A stretch of DNA of 41,951 nt from assembly GCA_013042835.1 (NCBI GenBank), contig JABDPJ010000033.1, positions 1-41,951 of the forward strand. The letters are read 5' to 3'. Positions 1 through 10,500 of the stretch are shown here, in pieces. Within the stretch, counting starts at the first letter, position 1, and each line of letters begins with the position of its first letter. The translations under genes were made by a program, and so were the position numbers. The notes under the pieces are model-generated. The model had not been told where the DNA came from and searched no databases. It saw only the letters and a list, made by a program, of their open reading frames with translations. Origin of the DNA: Lysobacterales bacterium (GTDB lineage Bacteria > Pseudomonadota > Gammaproteobacteria > Xanthomonadales > SZUA-36).

Positions 1-369
1 AAGGGCCGTAATATATGGCCGGTCGACATGGAAGTGGTGACCCAGCGCATCGATGGTGTCCGCCTTGGCGGTGTGGCAGCATTTTCCGTAGCTGAATCCG
101 ATACTGAAGAAATGGCGGTCATGGTCGTGGAGACGCGACTCAGGGATGAGGTCAAGCGGAACAAGTTGAAACAGCAAATTTCAGAGCTGATCCATGTACA
201 TTTCGGGATCAACGTCATCATCGACCTGGTCAGGTCGGGTTCTCTGCCGCGCACGACCTCGGGCAAGCTCTCCCGCTTCCAGTCCCGGCACGATTACCTG
301 GAGCGCCGCGACGCCGAAGCGGCCCGGCAAGAACTGGACGATGAGATCTTGCATCGCAAAATAGCCTAG
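1..369 (+). CDS. Fatty acyl-AMP ligase / AMP-dependent acyl-CoA synthetase, C-terminal fragment (5' end outside window)
   Basis: Frame 1 is open from base 1 (KGRNIWPVDMEVV...) and ends ...LPRTTSGKLSRFQSRHDYLERR, the typical C-terminal AMP-ligase 'TxSGKxxR' signature. Confidence 0.8.
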   Translation, partial: KGRNIWPVDMEVVTQRIDGVRLGGVAAFSVAESDTEEMAVMVVETRLRDEVKRNKLKQQISELIHVHFGINVIIDLVRSGSLPRTTSGKLSRFQSRHDYLERRDAEAARQELDDEILHRKIA

Positions 370-426
370 TCGCGTATTACACCGGGCCTCGCTACTCGCG
401 AAGATTTGCCTGGGCTGGACACGTGC

Positions 427-453
427 TGCCCCGGAGCTGCTGGTTCCGGGGCA
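427..453 (+). terminator. Putative intrinsic terminator hairpin after the AMP-ligase gene
   Basis: Perfect 9-bp stem TGCCCCGGA...TCCGGGGCA with a 9-nt loop; only a weak T tract follows. Confidence 0.45.
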
Positions 454-591
454 AGGCAGGTTTAACAGCCTGTGACGTAATTGACATCCGCATTCAGAAA
501 AATAATCAGTTAGAATTGCCGCCAGGCTTCTATCACCGGGCCACGTGTGCCACACGTTCGTTCTGACTTAAAAACTGCGGAGAGATGCGCC

Positions 592-2769
592 ATGAGAAAC
601 TACCTATTCCTGTTGCTGAGCCTTGCGTTTCTGCTCGCCTGTGAACCCGCTGTGGGGCCGGCAGCCGAGCCGGAGTCGCAGGCGGATGTACCCGTGGTAA
701 ACGATGAGCCCGCCAAATTGGAACAACCCATGCCTGAAAAACGCCCCCATGAAATGACCTTGCATGGTCATACCCGTGTCGATGAATTCTATTGGTTGCG
801 GGATGACACCCGCAAAGACCCGGAAGTACTGGCTTACCTGGAAAAGGAAAACGCCTTTTTCGACAAGGTCATGGAACCCTGGCAGGGCATGCAGGACGCA
901 ATGTTTGAAGAAATGACGTCACGCCTCGACCCGGATGAGTCCAGCGTGCCTTACCTCAAGAACGGCTACTGGTATTACTCACGCTATGAGCCGGGCAACG
1001 AATACGCTATCCATGCGCGGCGCAAGGGCAGCATGGACGCGGATGAAGAGATCCTGGTGGACGGTAACCAGCGCGCCACCGGGCACGAGTTTTACAGACT
1101 CAGCGGACTGGAAGTCAGCGATGACCACCGTTACGTAGCCATCGCGGAAGATACCACCGGCAGGCGCATCAACGAGATTCGTATTCTTGACACCCAGAGC
1201 GGTGAGTTCCTGCCTGAGTCGATTAACAATGCTTCCGCCTCGCTGGCCTGGTCGGCAGATGGCCAGTACCTTTTTTACCTGAACAAGGATATTGAAACCC
1301 TGCTGGCCTACCAGTTAATGCGTCACAAACTTGGCACCGGGAGCAGCGAAGACGTGCTGGTTTATGAAGAGACCGATAATACCTTCTATACCGGTGCCGG
1401 GCGCAGCCGTTCCGGCGACTACATTATGCTGTTCCATCAAAATACCGATACCACCGAGGTCCAGTGGCTTGCCGCCGATGATCCGCTGGGTACCTTCAAG
1501 CCGTTTCTGCCGCGTGAAACGGGTCACGAGTACGCTATTGACCATGCCAATGGCCGCTTCTTTATCCGCACTAACTGGCAGGCGCAAAATTTCCGGGTCA
1601 TGACGGCCGGGCTGGAAAATTCCGCAGATAAGTCCATGTGGAAGGAAGTGATTCCACATCGCGATGACGCCATGGTCAGCAGCATCCAGGCTTTCGACAA
1701 CTGGCTGGTTGTTGGCGAGCGCAAAGACGGCCTGCGCAAGGTGCGTGTCATGGCGCACGATGGCAGCACGGACCGTTACCTCGACGGCAGCGAGGAAGCC
1801 TCTGTGATGTGGCCCGCGTTCAACGCCACTATCGACACCAATAATATCCGTTACGGTTTTTCCAGCCTGGTAACACCCACCCAGACCTGGGAGATCAACC
1901 TGGAGACCGGCGAGAGCACGTTGTTGAAAGCCGATCGGGTCCTGGGTGGATTCAGCAGTGACAATTACCGCAGTTCGCGTATGAGCGTGACTGCGCGCGA
2001 TGGAACGGCGGTACCGGTGTCGCTGGTCTGGCACAAGGAGACGGAACTCGATGGCTCGGCACCGGCATTGATATACGCTTATGGCTCGTATGGCAGTTCA
2101 ACCGACCCCTGGTTCCGAAGCTCGATCATCAGCCTGCTCGACCGCGGGTTTGTCTACGTTATTGCCCACATACGCGGCGGCCAGGAAATGGGCCGCGCCT
2201 GGTATGAAGACGGACGCCTGATGAACAAGATCAACACGTTTACCGACTTCATCGATGTCACCAGCGGATTACAAAAGAAATCGGTCATTGACCCGGCCCG
2301 AACCTACGCCATGGGTGGCAGCGCCGGTGGTTTGCTGATGGGCGCGGTTGCCAACATGGCGCCGGAGCTATACCACGGTATCGTCGCGGCAGTGCCGTTT
2401 GTCGATGTGGTGACGACCATGCTGGACGAGAGCATCCCCCTGACGACGGGCGAATTCAACGAGTGGGGCAACCCCAAGAACAAGGACGCCTATGAATACA
2501 TGCTGTCCTATTCGCCCTATGACCAGGTCAGTGCACAGGATTATCCGAACTTGATGGTCACCACCGGCCTGCACGACTCACAGGTGCAGTACTTCGAGCC
2601 GGCCAAATGGGTGGCGCGCCTGCGTGACCGCCGGACCGACAACAACACGCTGATCATGCACGTCAATATGGACGCAGGCCATGGTGGCGCATCCGGTCGT
2701 TACCGCCGTTACGAGGAGACCGCACAGCAGTTTGCTTTCCTGGCTGGACTGGCCGGACTGGAGAACTGA
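592..2769 (+). CDS. ptrB: Oligopeptidase B / prolyl oligopeptidase family (S9A) lipoprotein
   Basis: RPHEMTLHGHTRVDEFYWLRDD N-terminus, YAYGSYGSS, IAHIRGGQEMGRAWYEDGR and GGSAGGLLMG nucleophile motifs, C-terminal GHGG. Start moved to ATG 592, giving signal MRNYLFLLLSLAFLLAC with a lipobox. Confidence 0.9.
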   Translation: MRNYLFLLLSLAFLLACEPAVGPAAEPESQADVPVVNDEPAKLEQPMPEKRPHEMTLHGHTRVDEFYWLRDDTRKDPEVLAYLEKENAFFDKVMEPWQGMQDAMFEEMTSRLDPDESSVPYLKNGYWYYSRYEPGNEYAIHARRKGSMDADEEILVDGNQRATGHEFYRLSGLEVSDDHRYVAIAEDTTGRRINEIRILDTQSGEFLPESINNASASLAWSADGQYLFYLNKDIETLLAYQLMRHKLGTGSSEDVLVYEETDNTFYTGAGRSRSGDYIMLFHQNTDTTEVQWLAADDPLGTFKPFLPRETGHEYAIDHANGRFFIRTNWQAQNFRVMTAGLENSADKSMWKEVIPHRDDAMVSSIQAFDNWLVVGERKDGLRKVRVMAHDGSTDRYLDGSEEASVMWPAFNATIDTNNIRYGFSSLVTPTQTWEINLETGESTLLKADRVLGGFSSDNYRSSRMSVTARDGTAVPVSLVWHKETELDGSAPALIYAYGSYGSSTDPWFRSSIISLLDRGFVYVIAHIRGGQEMGRAWYEDGRLMNKINTFTDFIDVTSGLQKKSVIDPARTYAMGGSAGGLLMGAVANMAPELYHGIVAAVPFVDVVTTMLDESIPLTTGEFNEWGNPKNKDAYEYMLSYSPYDQVSAQDYPNLMVTTGLHDSQVQYFEPAKWVARLRDRRTDNNTLIMHVNMDAGHGGASGRYRRYEETAQQFAFLAGLAGLEN

Positions 2770-2801
2770 TCATTTATTGAGTTCACGGAACCGGGAATTG
2801 G

Positions 2802-2826
2802 CAGGGCGAATGGTGTTTTCGCCCTG
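2802..2826 (+). terminator. Putative terminator hairpin
   Basis: CAGGGCGAA...TTCGCCCTG 9-bp stem, 7-nt loop, shortly downstream of the oligopeptidase stop. Confidence 0.4.
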
Positions 2827-2915
2827 TTCAGATACGCCAGCGTCGCCCGGCTTCACGCAGGTTACCGGATTTAGACCTATACTCATTGGACAGGTTTAGC
2901 AAAGGAATTCGTTCA

Positions 2916-3872
2916 ATGTCGAGGTTTTTACACTGGTTCCATCCGGGTGGGTTTCCTATCGGTACTGAATCTGAGCCCGCAACGCGGGAATTCGATTGCC
3001 TTGATCTTTTGGCGGATGATTCCGTTTTCATGTCGCGTCGCTCAATTGCCCGTCGTGGCCCGCATGGCATCTCTGCGGGCACACCTGCGGCCGGCGTGGC
3101 ACCGGCGCAGCCGGCCCCAACACCCACGCCGCAAACGGCCCGAAGTCTTTCACCTGCCGAGTTCGCCAATATGTTTCGCAACGTTCGGGTCGAATATTAC
3201 GATCCGCATTCTGGGATGGCTGACAGCGTTACCATTGATGTTCATATCTACAGCAACAATGGAATCGATGACCGCCGGGGTAATATGGCGGAAAAATCCC
3301 GGCTGATATCTGCGCTGAGGCGGGAACTCAGAACGGCAGGCGGGCTGGGCCTGATTGGTGTTAAACGGGGCCACAAGGTGCAGATTGCCCATTGTTTTTT
3401 CGGTAAAGGCAATCCGGAGGAATTCAAGGTGACCCTGCAATACGCCCTCAGATACAACCGGGCCACGCCGCTGAACCTGCAAAACTATTGTGACCGCAAC
3501 GCAAGGCTTGGCATTGATTGCAGCGGGTTCGTCAATACTTACTTCGAGCGCATCGGGACCATTTCGCGCCACCGGCACATCAACGAGTACGAAAGAGGAA
3601 CGCAGCGTTCCACCACAGATGAGATCAGGGCCCTGGATGTACTGGTATGGCAAAATACCACGATGCGGCATATTGCTGTCATTGATCATGTTATCGAGGG
3701 GACGAGTCCCTTGAAGATGGTTGTGGTGGAATCCTCAGGCAGTAAGGGTGGGTTGGCCGTATCGGAGTACACCGTGCTGGGTGTCAATAACCAGATTTTC
3801 CGTGTCAACCGGGGTGAAGGCAGTTCAGGAACGAGCACGGTGAAAATTGCCGAGGTCAGCAGCTCCGGCTAA
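2916..3872 (+). CDS. NlpC/P60-like (CHAP-like) cysteine peptidase-type protein
   Basis: GIDCSGFVNTYFERIG (Cys nucleophile context) and MRHIAVIDHVIEG (His context); AAAGGAA ribosome-binding site before ATG 2916; Pro/Ala-rich linker near residue 60. Confidence 0.65.
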   Translation: MSRFLHWFHPGGFPIGTESEPATREFDCLDLLADDSVFMSRRSIARRGPHGISAGTPAAGVAPAQPAPTPTPQTARSLSPAEFANMFRNVRVEYYDPHSGMADSVTIDVHIYSNNGIDDRRGNMAEKSRLISALRRELRTAGGLGLIGVKRGHKVQIAHCFFGKGNPEEFKVTLQYALRYNRATPLNLQNYCDRNARLGIDCSGFVNTYFERIGTISRHRHINEYERGTQRSTTDEIRALDVLVWQNTTMRHIAVIDHVIEGTSPLKMVVVESSGSKGGLAVSEYTVLGVNNQIFRVNRGEGSSGTSTVKIAEVSSSG

Positions 3873-4033
3873 GTCTGCCTGAATATATTCTCACGCAAGA
3901 ACTGTTCATTGTCGTTGGCTATGGGTGCGACAGCCACGATGTCGTGAAGCCGCTCGACTGCGCCCGGGTGTTGGTTCAAAATGGAAGCCATGCAAGGTTA
4001 GGTTAATTCAGTTTGAACGCTTAAGGAAGATTT

Positions 4034-5638
4034 ATGAAATTGATTACAAGTTTGGTAACAACCGGTCTTTTAATGGTACTGATTGCGTGCGGAGACTCTG
4101 CGACATCTGAAGCTACCCTGTCCGTTTCCGCTTCGAATATGGAGGCTGCAAGTGTTTCTGAACCGGTAGCCGGTAACGCTCCGGGCGCAGGTGACGCGGC
4201 GGATACGGTGCAACCTCCGTCCGACACGGACAGGGCGGAGCAGTCTATCAAAGACCTGGAAGCACAGATGGGCCTCAAGGTGTTTAAAGAACCATGGACC
4301 GGTGACCTCGACACCATGCGTGAAGAACGGTTGATCCGTGTACTGACGGTCTATGGCCTCGGTCGTTATTACCTCGACGGGCCGGAAGAAAAAGGCATCA
4401 CTTATGAGTGGTTTAAGATGTTCGAGGAATTCGTCAACAGGCACCAAAAGGTCAAGCATGTGAAGACGCATGTGGTTTTTTTGCCGGTGGCCAGGGATCA
4501 GCTGATTCCGGCCCTGCTGGCAGGCCGCGGAGATATCGTGGCGGCAGGCATCACCATTACGCCTGAGCGCCTCGAAGTGATCGATTTCAGTGACCCGCTC
4601 ACCAAGCAGTTAGCCGAGGTCCTGGTCACCGGGCCTGGCGCTCCGCAACTGGACAGCCTGACTGACCTTGCCGGGCAAAGTGTCTACGTGCGCGCTTCAA
4701 GCAGCTATCGTTCCAGCCTGGACGCGCTGAACCGCGAGTTTGAGGAGCAGGGCCTGGAACTGATTGAGATAGAGGACGCCCCGGAACAGCTTGAGGATGA
4801 AGACATACTGGAAATGGTCAATGCAGGCATGCTCAACTGGGCCGTCGTTGACGATTACAAGGCGCGGGATTGGAGTACGGTATTTGAAAATCTCAAGGTA
4901 CGCGATGACCTGGTCTTTCGCGCCGGCGGTCGACTGGGCCTGGGTTTTCGAAAAAACAGCCCCTTGTTGGCGGCTGAACTGAACGAGTTCGTCAAGACCC
5001 ACAAACAGGGCACGCTGCATGGCAACATACTCATCAACCGCTATTTCAAGAACTTTGACTGGAGCAAGAACGCGCTGGCGTCATCGGATTACCAGCGCTT
5101 CAGGGACGTCGCCGACATATTCGCCAAGTATGGCCAGCAATATGGCGTCGATTACCTGATGGTGGCTGCACAGGGTTACCAGGAATCACGACTTAACCAG
5201 AATGCCAAGAGTGCGGCTGGGGCCATCGGCATCATGCAATTGTTGCCGACCACTGCCGCTGACGCTAACGTCGGTATCCCGGACATTACCAATGTCGAAT
5301 CCAATATTCACGCGGGAGTAAAGTACCTCGATTTCATTCGTAAACGTTATTTTTCGGACTCCGGCATGGATGTTTTCAACCAGACCATGTTTGCCTTTGC
5401 GGCATACAATGCGGGTCCCGCGCGTGTACGGAAATTGCGCACCATGGCTGAGCAGGAAGGCTATGACCCGAACCTCTGGTTCGATAACGTAGAGATCATG
5501 GCGGCCAGGGATATTGGCCGCGAAACGGTTCAATACGTAGCGAATATTCTCAAGTATTACCTGGCTTACAGTTTCAGCGTGCAGAGACAGCTTGAACGCG
5601 AACAGTCGCGCATCAAGGCCGGTATCGAGTCGGGATAG
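4034..5638 (+). CDS. mltF: Membrane-bound lytic murein transglycosylase F-like: lipoprotein with periplasmic solute-binding domain plus SLT domain
   Basis: Lipobox ...LLMVLIAC; SBP_bac_3-like region (GDIVAAGITITPERLEVIDFSDPL); SLT motifs QGYQESRLNQNAKSAAGAIGIMQLLP and FAAYNAGPARV. Confidence 0.85.
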   Translation: MKLITSLVTTGLLMVLIACGDSATSEATLSVSASNMEAASVSEPVAGNAPGAGDAADTVQPPSDTDRAEQSIKDLEAQMGLKVFKEPWTGDLDTMREERLIRVLTVYGLGRYYLDGPEEKGITYEWFKMFEEFVNRHQKVKHVKTHVVFLPVARDQLIPALLAGRGDIVAAGITITPERLEVIDFSDPLTKQLAEVLVTGPGAPQLDSLTDLAGQSVYVRASSSYRSSLDALNREFEEQGLELIEIEDAPEQLEDEDILEMVNAGMLNWAVVDDYKARDWSTVFENLKVRDDLVFRAGGRLGLGFRKNSPLLAAELNEFVKTHKQGTLHGNILINRYFKNFDWSKNALASSDYQRFRDVADIFAKYGQQYGVDYLMVAAQGYQESRLNQNAKSAAGAIGIMQLLPTTAADANVGIPDITNVESNIHAGVKYLDFIRKRYFSDSGMDVFNQTMFAFAAYNAGPARVRKLRTMAEQEGYDPNLWFDNVEIMAARDIGRETVQYVANILKYYLAYSFSVQRQLEREQSRIKAGIESG

Positions 5639-5639
5639 T

Positions 5640-6383
5640 TTATTGGTCTATTGCATAGGCAATGTTGACCGTCACATTGTAGATATTTTCACCCGCTGCA
5701 ACCGGCACTGCGTCGGAAGACCTTGCCAGCCGAATTTCAGCGCTGGCCATGGGCATCGGCCGGGGACTGAAAGACTGCTCTGAAATCTCAAGGATTTTGC
5801 CGGTTTTCACACCCGCCGCCTGTGCCAGCGTTTTCGCCTTGTCGCTTGCGTTCCGTACGGCCCTGACGCGGGCCTTGCTGATCGCTTCCGAAGGATCATC
5901 GTTGGTGAAGGTGATATTGCCGCCTTCGTTGACGCCCAGCGTGACGGATGTGTCCAGTATCCTGCCCACCGCGGTGATATCGCGAACGCGCACAGCCAGG
6001 CTGTTACGCACCGTGTACCCTGTTATCTGCCGCGGTTCTCTCTCGCCGGAGGGTTTGGCAGGCGGGTAGACGTATTTGGGCTGAATGGAAAAGCCTGAAG
6101 TCTGCAGGTCACGGGCTTCTATACCTTCGCTCTGCATGGCGGCCAGGACTTCTTTCATGGCGGCGGAATTGGCGTCCAGCGCAGCACGGGCCGTCGCGGC
6201 CTCGCGGGTGACGGTCAGGTTCAGCAAGGCCATGTCCGGCGCCAGCTCTATACTGCCTTCGCCGGTCACCTGGATACGGGGAATCGGATCAGTATCATCA
6301 GCCGGGCAACTCACAGCTGTCAGAAAACCGCCGATCAGCGTGCAGAGCAGGGCCAGTCTCGTCAAGTTCATGGCAGGGTTCAT
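5640..6383 (-). CDS. SIMPL domain (DUF541, YggE-like) periplasmic protein
   Basis: Signal peptide followed by IQVTGEGSIELAPDMALLNLTVTREAATARAALDANSAAMKEVLAAMQSEGIEARDLQTSGFSIQP, characteristic of the SIMPL family. Confidence 0.85.
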   Translation of the reverse strand: MNPAMNLTRLALLCTLIGGFLTAVSCPADDTDPIPRIQVTGEGSIELAPDMALLNLTVTREAATARAALDANSAAMKEVLAAMQSEGIEARDLQTSGFSIQPKYVYPPAKPSGEREPRQITGYTVRNSLAVRVRDITAVGRILDTSVTLGVNEGGNITFTNDDPSEAISKARVRAVRNASDKAKTLAQAAGVKTGKILEISEQSFSPRPMPMASAEIRLARSSDAVPVAAGENIYNVTVNIAYAIDQ

Positions 6384-6619
6384 GTTGCTTATCCTTTCAA
6401 TGCTGCGGAGTGCCTATTGTGCCGCATAATTCAGCCGGAGTTCATGCTCTCTGCGATAGGTGCCCGGTTTTGCTATTCGCTTATTACCGGCTGGATGGCG
6501 TGATATTCCTGCAGCACAGCATGGTTTCACCGGTGGTGAGCGCTACGGCGGTAACCAACACTATGGATGAGATTCCGGTAGAGGTCTTCAGTGCCGGGGA
6601 TGAGCGTGACCGAATCAGA

Positions 6620-6982
6620 TCAGTAGCCAATTACCTCGTAGGCATTATGCAGCCGGTCGGCCAAGACCTTCATGACGTGGCGTGCAAACTCGGGTACATG
6701 TGTGAGCAGTGAATTGAAACTGCTCCTGTCAATGAGTACGACGCGGCAATCCGTTATTGCCGTTACGGTAGCGCTGCGAATGTCCGAATTGATCAGGGCC
6801 ATTTCACCAATGATCTCACCGGGCAGGGCGGTCGAGAGCGCTTTGCCCTTCAGTGAAATGTCCAGCGTGCCCTCCATGACCACGTACATGTAGTTGCCTT
6901 CTTCGCCTTCCTTGATGAGGACGGCACCGGCCGGAAGAGCTATGACGTCTTCCGAGTCCTTGAAAACTTCCAGTAAATCCAT
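6620..6982 (-). CDS. Stand-alone cyclic nucleotide-binding domain protein (CNBD-1)
   Basis: VLIKEGEEGNYMYVVMEGTLDISLKGKALSTALPGEIIGEMALINSDIRSATVTAITDCRVVLIDR: CNBD fold with GE(I/M)ALxxxxxRSATV phosphate-binding-cassette-like motif. Confidence 0.85.
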   Translation of the reverse strand: MDLLEVFKDSEDVIALPAGAVLIKEGEEGNYMYVVMEGTLDISLKGKALSTALPGEIIGEMALINSDIRSATVTAITDCRVVLIDRSSFNSLLTHVPEFARHVMKVLADRLHNAYEVIGY

Positions 6983-7024
6983 AGCGATGATCCTGCGAGC
7001 AGACCTGGTTAAGGTGCCGGTGAG

Positions 7025-7417
7025 TCAGTCATTTGACTGATCCAGTTTAGTGATGATGTACTGGTCAGCTGCGCGCAGACGGTTGGCCAGAACCGACATC
7101 ACTTGCAACGAGAACTCGGGCTTTTCAATCATCAGGTCATTGAGTTGATCACGATCCAGGCGCGCCACTTTTACATCGGTGAGTGCAGTTGCCGTAGCGC
7201 TTCTGGTTGCCGCCTGGTTGATTGCCATGACGCCGATAATGCTACCGGCGGTTTCATTACCCAGGGGTTCGCCGTTCAGTGCCAGCTGTACTTCACCGGA
7301 CAATATGACGTACATAAGGTCAGCCGGTGCTCCCGCGGAGAATATTACACCCTGCGGGGCGTACTCCTCAACGTCATCCCAGTGACGAAATAAATCGATG
7401 ATATTCATGTTATTCAA
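7025..7417 (-). CDS. Stand-alone cyclic nucleotide-binding domain protein (CNBD-2)
   Basis: VIFSAGAPADLMYVILSGEVQLALNGEPLGNETAGSIIGVMAINQAATRSATATALTDVKVARLDRDQL. Confidence 0.8.
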   Translation of the reverse strand: MNNMNIIDLFRHWDDVEEYAPQGVIFSAGAPADLMYVILSGEVQLALNGEPLGNETAGSIIGVMAINQAATRSATATALTDVKVARLDRDQLNDLMIEKPEFSLQVMSVLANRLRAADQYIITKLDQSND

Positions 7418-7522
7418 CCCTCTCTGGGCGCCGCTTCTTATTTTCGGTGATTAGTTTAACGCATTAATCTGCAAAACAAACCGTTATTCGATTGCCACCT
7501 TGCCGGTCACTCGCATTCCGCA

Positions 7523-10500
7523 TCAATGGCGCCAGTGCAGGGCCCTGGCCTTCTGCTCATGCGACTGCCGGCGGCTGTCGGTCCAGGCGTCACCGCCCTC
7601 AAGTTCAAAGAACAACGGCTGCCTGGCCACCTGTTCCGGTGCAACCTGGTCCATGCTGGCAACATCGTACAGGCGTCCGTTGATGACCGTGTGGCTGACA
7701 TATTCGGAGCGGTAAATATCCTCCAGCGGATTACCGTCAATGATGACGATATCGGCCAGTTTGCCGACTTCCAGTGAACCGGTTTCATGGTCCATGCCAA
7801 GGCTCTGTGCACCGTCTATGGTCGCACCGCGCAGGGCCTCCCACGGAGTGAAACCACCCATCGCCATGGACCACATCTCCCAGTGGGCGGCGAGGCCTTC
7901 GCGTTGGCCATGGGCGCCGATGTTCACCCGCACGCCGGCATCACGCAGCGCCTTGGCATTGCGCGCGACGAAAACGTGGTTGTATTCCGAATCAGGCGCT
8001 TTCGGCCGCCGGATGGCGCGCGGGTAGACCCGGCTTTTCGGGCTGTAGCGCATCAGGCGCGGGTTTTCCCAGACATTGGTCCGGTCATACCAGTACTCCT
8101 CACCCATCAAGCCGCCATACGAGACGACGAAAGTGGGCGTATAGGCTGTCCCGACCTGGGACCAGAGTTGTTTCACATCGTCGTAAACATTCTGCACGGG
8201 CACAGAATGCTCCATGGTCGTGTGGCCATCGACCAGCATGGTCATGTTGTGCTGGAAGCGCATACCGCCCTCGGGCACGACCATCATGTCCAGTTCGGAT
8301 GCGGCCTGGATGATTTGCTGGCGTTGCTCGCGGCGGGGCTGGTTGTAGCTTTTTACCGAGATCGCACCGACATCCTTCAGGCGTCGCAGGTCGAACTCTG
8401 CATCCTCCAGGCTGTTGGTCTCGGCACTGTAACCGGGTACATAAGCACCATACAGAATCGTGCCGGTGCCAAATACTCTCGGCGCCACCAACTGACCGGA
8501 CTTTTGCAGTTCGGAGGCGGCAAAGAACTCACTGGTGTCGTTGGATGGATCATGGATGGCCGTTACACCAAAAGCCAGGTTGGATAACTGCATCCAGTTC
8601 TGTTGCGGCATGATTTCAGCACTGCCCATACCGCCATGCGCGTGGGCGTCGATCAGGCCGGGTAAAACAGTCTTGCCGGCAACATCCAGTTCGAAAGCGT
8701 TCGCAGGAATGCTGACCTCGCTGCGGGTGCCTACGGCCGTGATGCGGTTGCCTTCGATGAGCACCACGCCATCTTCAATGACTTCCTGCTGCTGATCGGC
8801 ATCGCGCATGGTGACGATCTGCCCGCCAACCAAAGCGATGGTTCCCGCGGGTTTGTCACCCGTGTGGCTGAAGGCCAGGTCCAGGCCGGTTTCCACAGGT
8901 TCCGGTAATGTTTCCGGCGCTCCCTGCAGGAAGGCAAAAGCCTGGTTCAGGTCGCGGCTGTAAAGGTGACGGCCGTGCGACCAGTCGATGGACCCGCTGT
9001 CGGCTGACCAGTGCAAGAACTCGGTGCTGCGCGCGGCTACCTGGGCGACGCTGAATTCACTGGTCTCGCCGCTGATGGTAATGGTTTTGCCATTGCTGAA
9101 AAATGGTGCCACGTAAGTTTTGAAATTTTCGGTTAACGCCACCCAGCGTTCGTCAGGAGAGACCAGGAAACGGGTCGCCTTGGCGCCCTGCAAATGGTCG
9201 CGCTTGTCGTTGCCTTCCAGGTTGACGCTGCTCAGCAGCAGTTCAGTGCCGCGTTTGCCGGTGTTGGTGGTGAAGAAAACCCGGCTGGCATCGGCATTAA
9301 AATGCGGGAACGCACCTGTGCGGCTGACCAGGCGGGGTGTGCTCTTGCCATCCGCCGCGACCTGGTAAATGCCCGGGTTCAGCGACCACAGCGGCGACAG
9401 CAGGTAGCCGCCTTCGAACTTGCGATAAACCACCTGCTCGCCATCGGCGGAAAAAGCCGGCTCGGCGTAGTGGCCGGGTTGATTGGTCAAAACCCTGGAA
9501 GTGCCGCCTTTTAGCCTGGCAATTCGAACGGCACCGAATTCACGGTCGTCCCAGGTGGTGTACAACACTGACCGGCCATCCGGCGAGATGACCGGGTAGA
9601 ACTCGTAATGGTCCGTTTGCCGGGTCAGGCGCTGCTGCTTGCCGGATTTGAGATCCTTGACATAAATATACCCGAGCGCCTGGAAGACGACTTGTTGTTT
9701 ATCGGGCGTATGGGCGGCCCAGCGGATGCCGTTAACCTCGAACTCGTCTGCGGCAACCTTGACCTTGTTGCGCAGGGCCGGGCGGACCTTTTTAACGGCC
9801 TTGACGCGCACGGGGATTTCGCTGACCTCGCCACTGTTGACTTCGACGCGGTGAAACTTTCCGGCTGTCCAGAAAGCGATTGACTGGCCATCAGGCAACC
9901 ACGCAAATGCCGGCGCATTGCCTTCCGAGCCGCTGGACTCCTGCAAGTCGCGCTCAAAGCCGTCAAATACCAGGCGTTCAAGGCCGGATTCCATATCCTT
10001 GACCATCAACTGGGTGACCAGTCCCGGGCGTCGCTTCAGATAGGCCAGTGACTTGCCATCCGGAGACGGGGCAGGGCGGATCGCACCGCCGGGGCCGCTG
10101 ACCACCGTGGTGGTTTCGCCGGTTGCCAGTTCCAGCCGCTTAATGGCGAATACGGAACCGACAGAGTCCTTGTTATATTGCCAGACGGTTCCCGGCGTGA
10201 TATCGGTGCTGTAATAGACATGCTTTCCATCGACAGAAAAAACCGGTTCGGCGCGGTTCTTCTGGTCATTCTCTGCATTTGGCCTGGCGATGAGGTTGAC
10301 GCCGTTGCCACCGCCATGATGGAACATCCAGATCTCACCGGCGGCGATCGAACGGGTCGAGTAGTAGCCCTTGCGGCCGACGAGGAATTGACCGTCCGGG
10401 CCCCACGCGGGGTTATGCACGAGGTGTTCTGCCTCGTCGGTAATGGCGTGCGGTTCGCTGCCGTCGGCGTTCATAACCCACAGGTTGTCGCCGCCGGCGC

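Noticed and set aside
1315-2034. 239-aa minus-strand ORF within oligopeptidase B
   Set aside because: Overlaps a conserved coding region and has no homology-like motif.
7787-8587. 266-aa plus-strand ORF within the amidohydrolase gene
   Set aside because: Antisense shadow ORF of 7523-10831; no family motif or ribosome-binding site.
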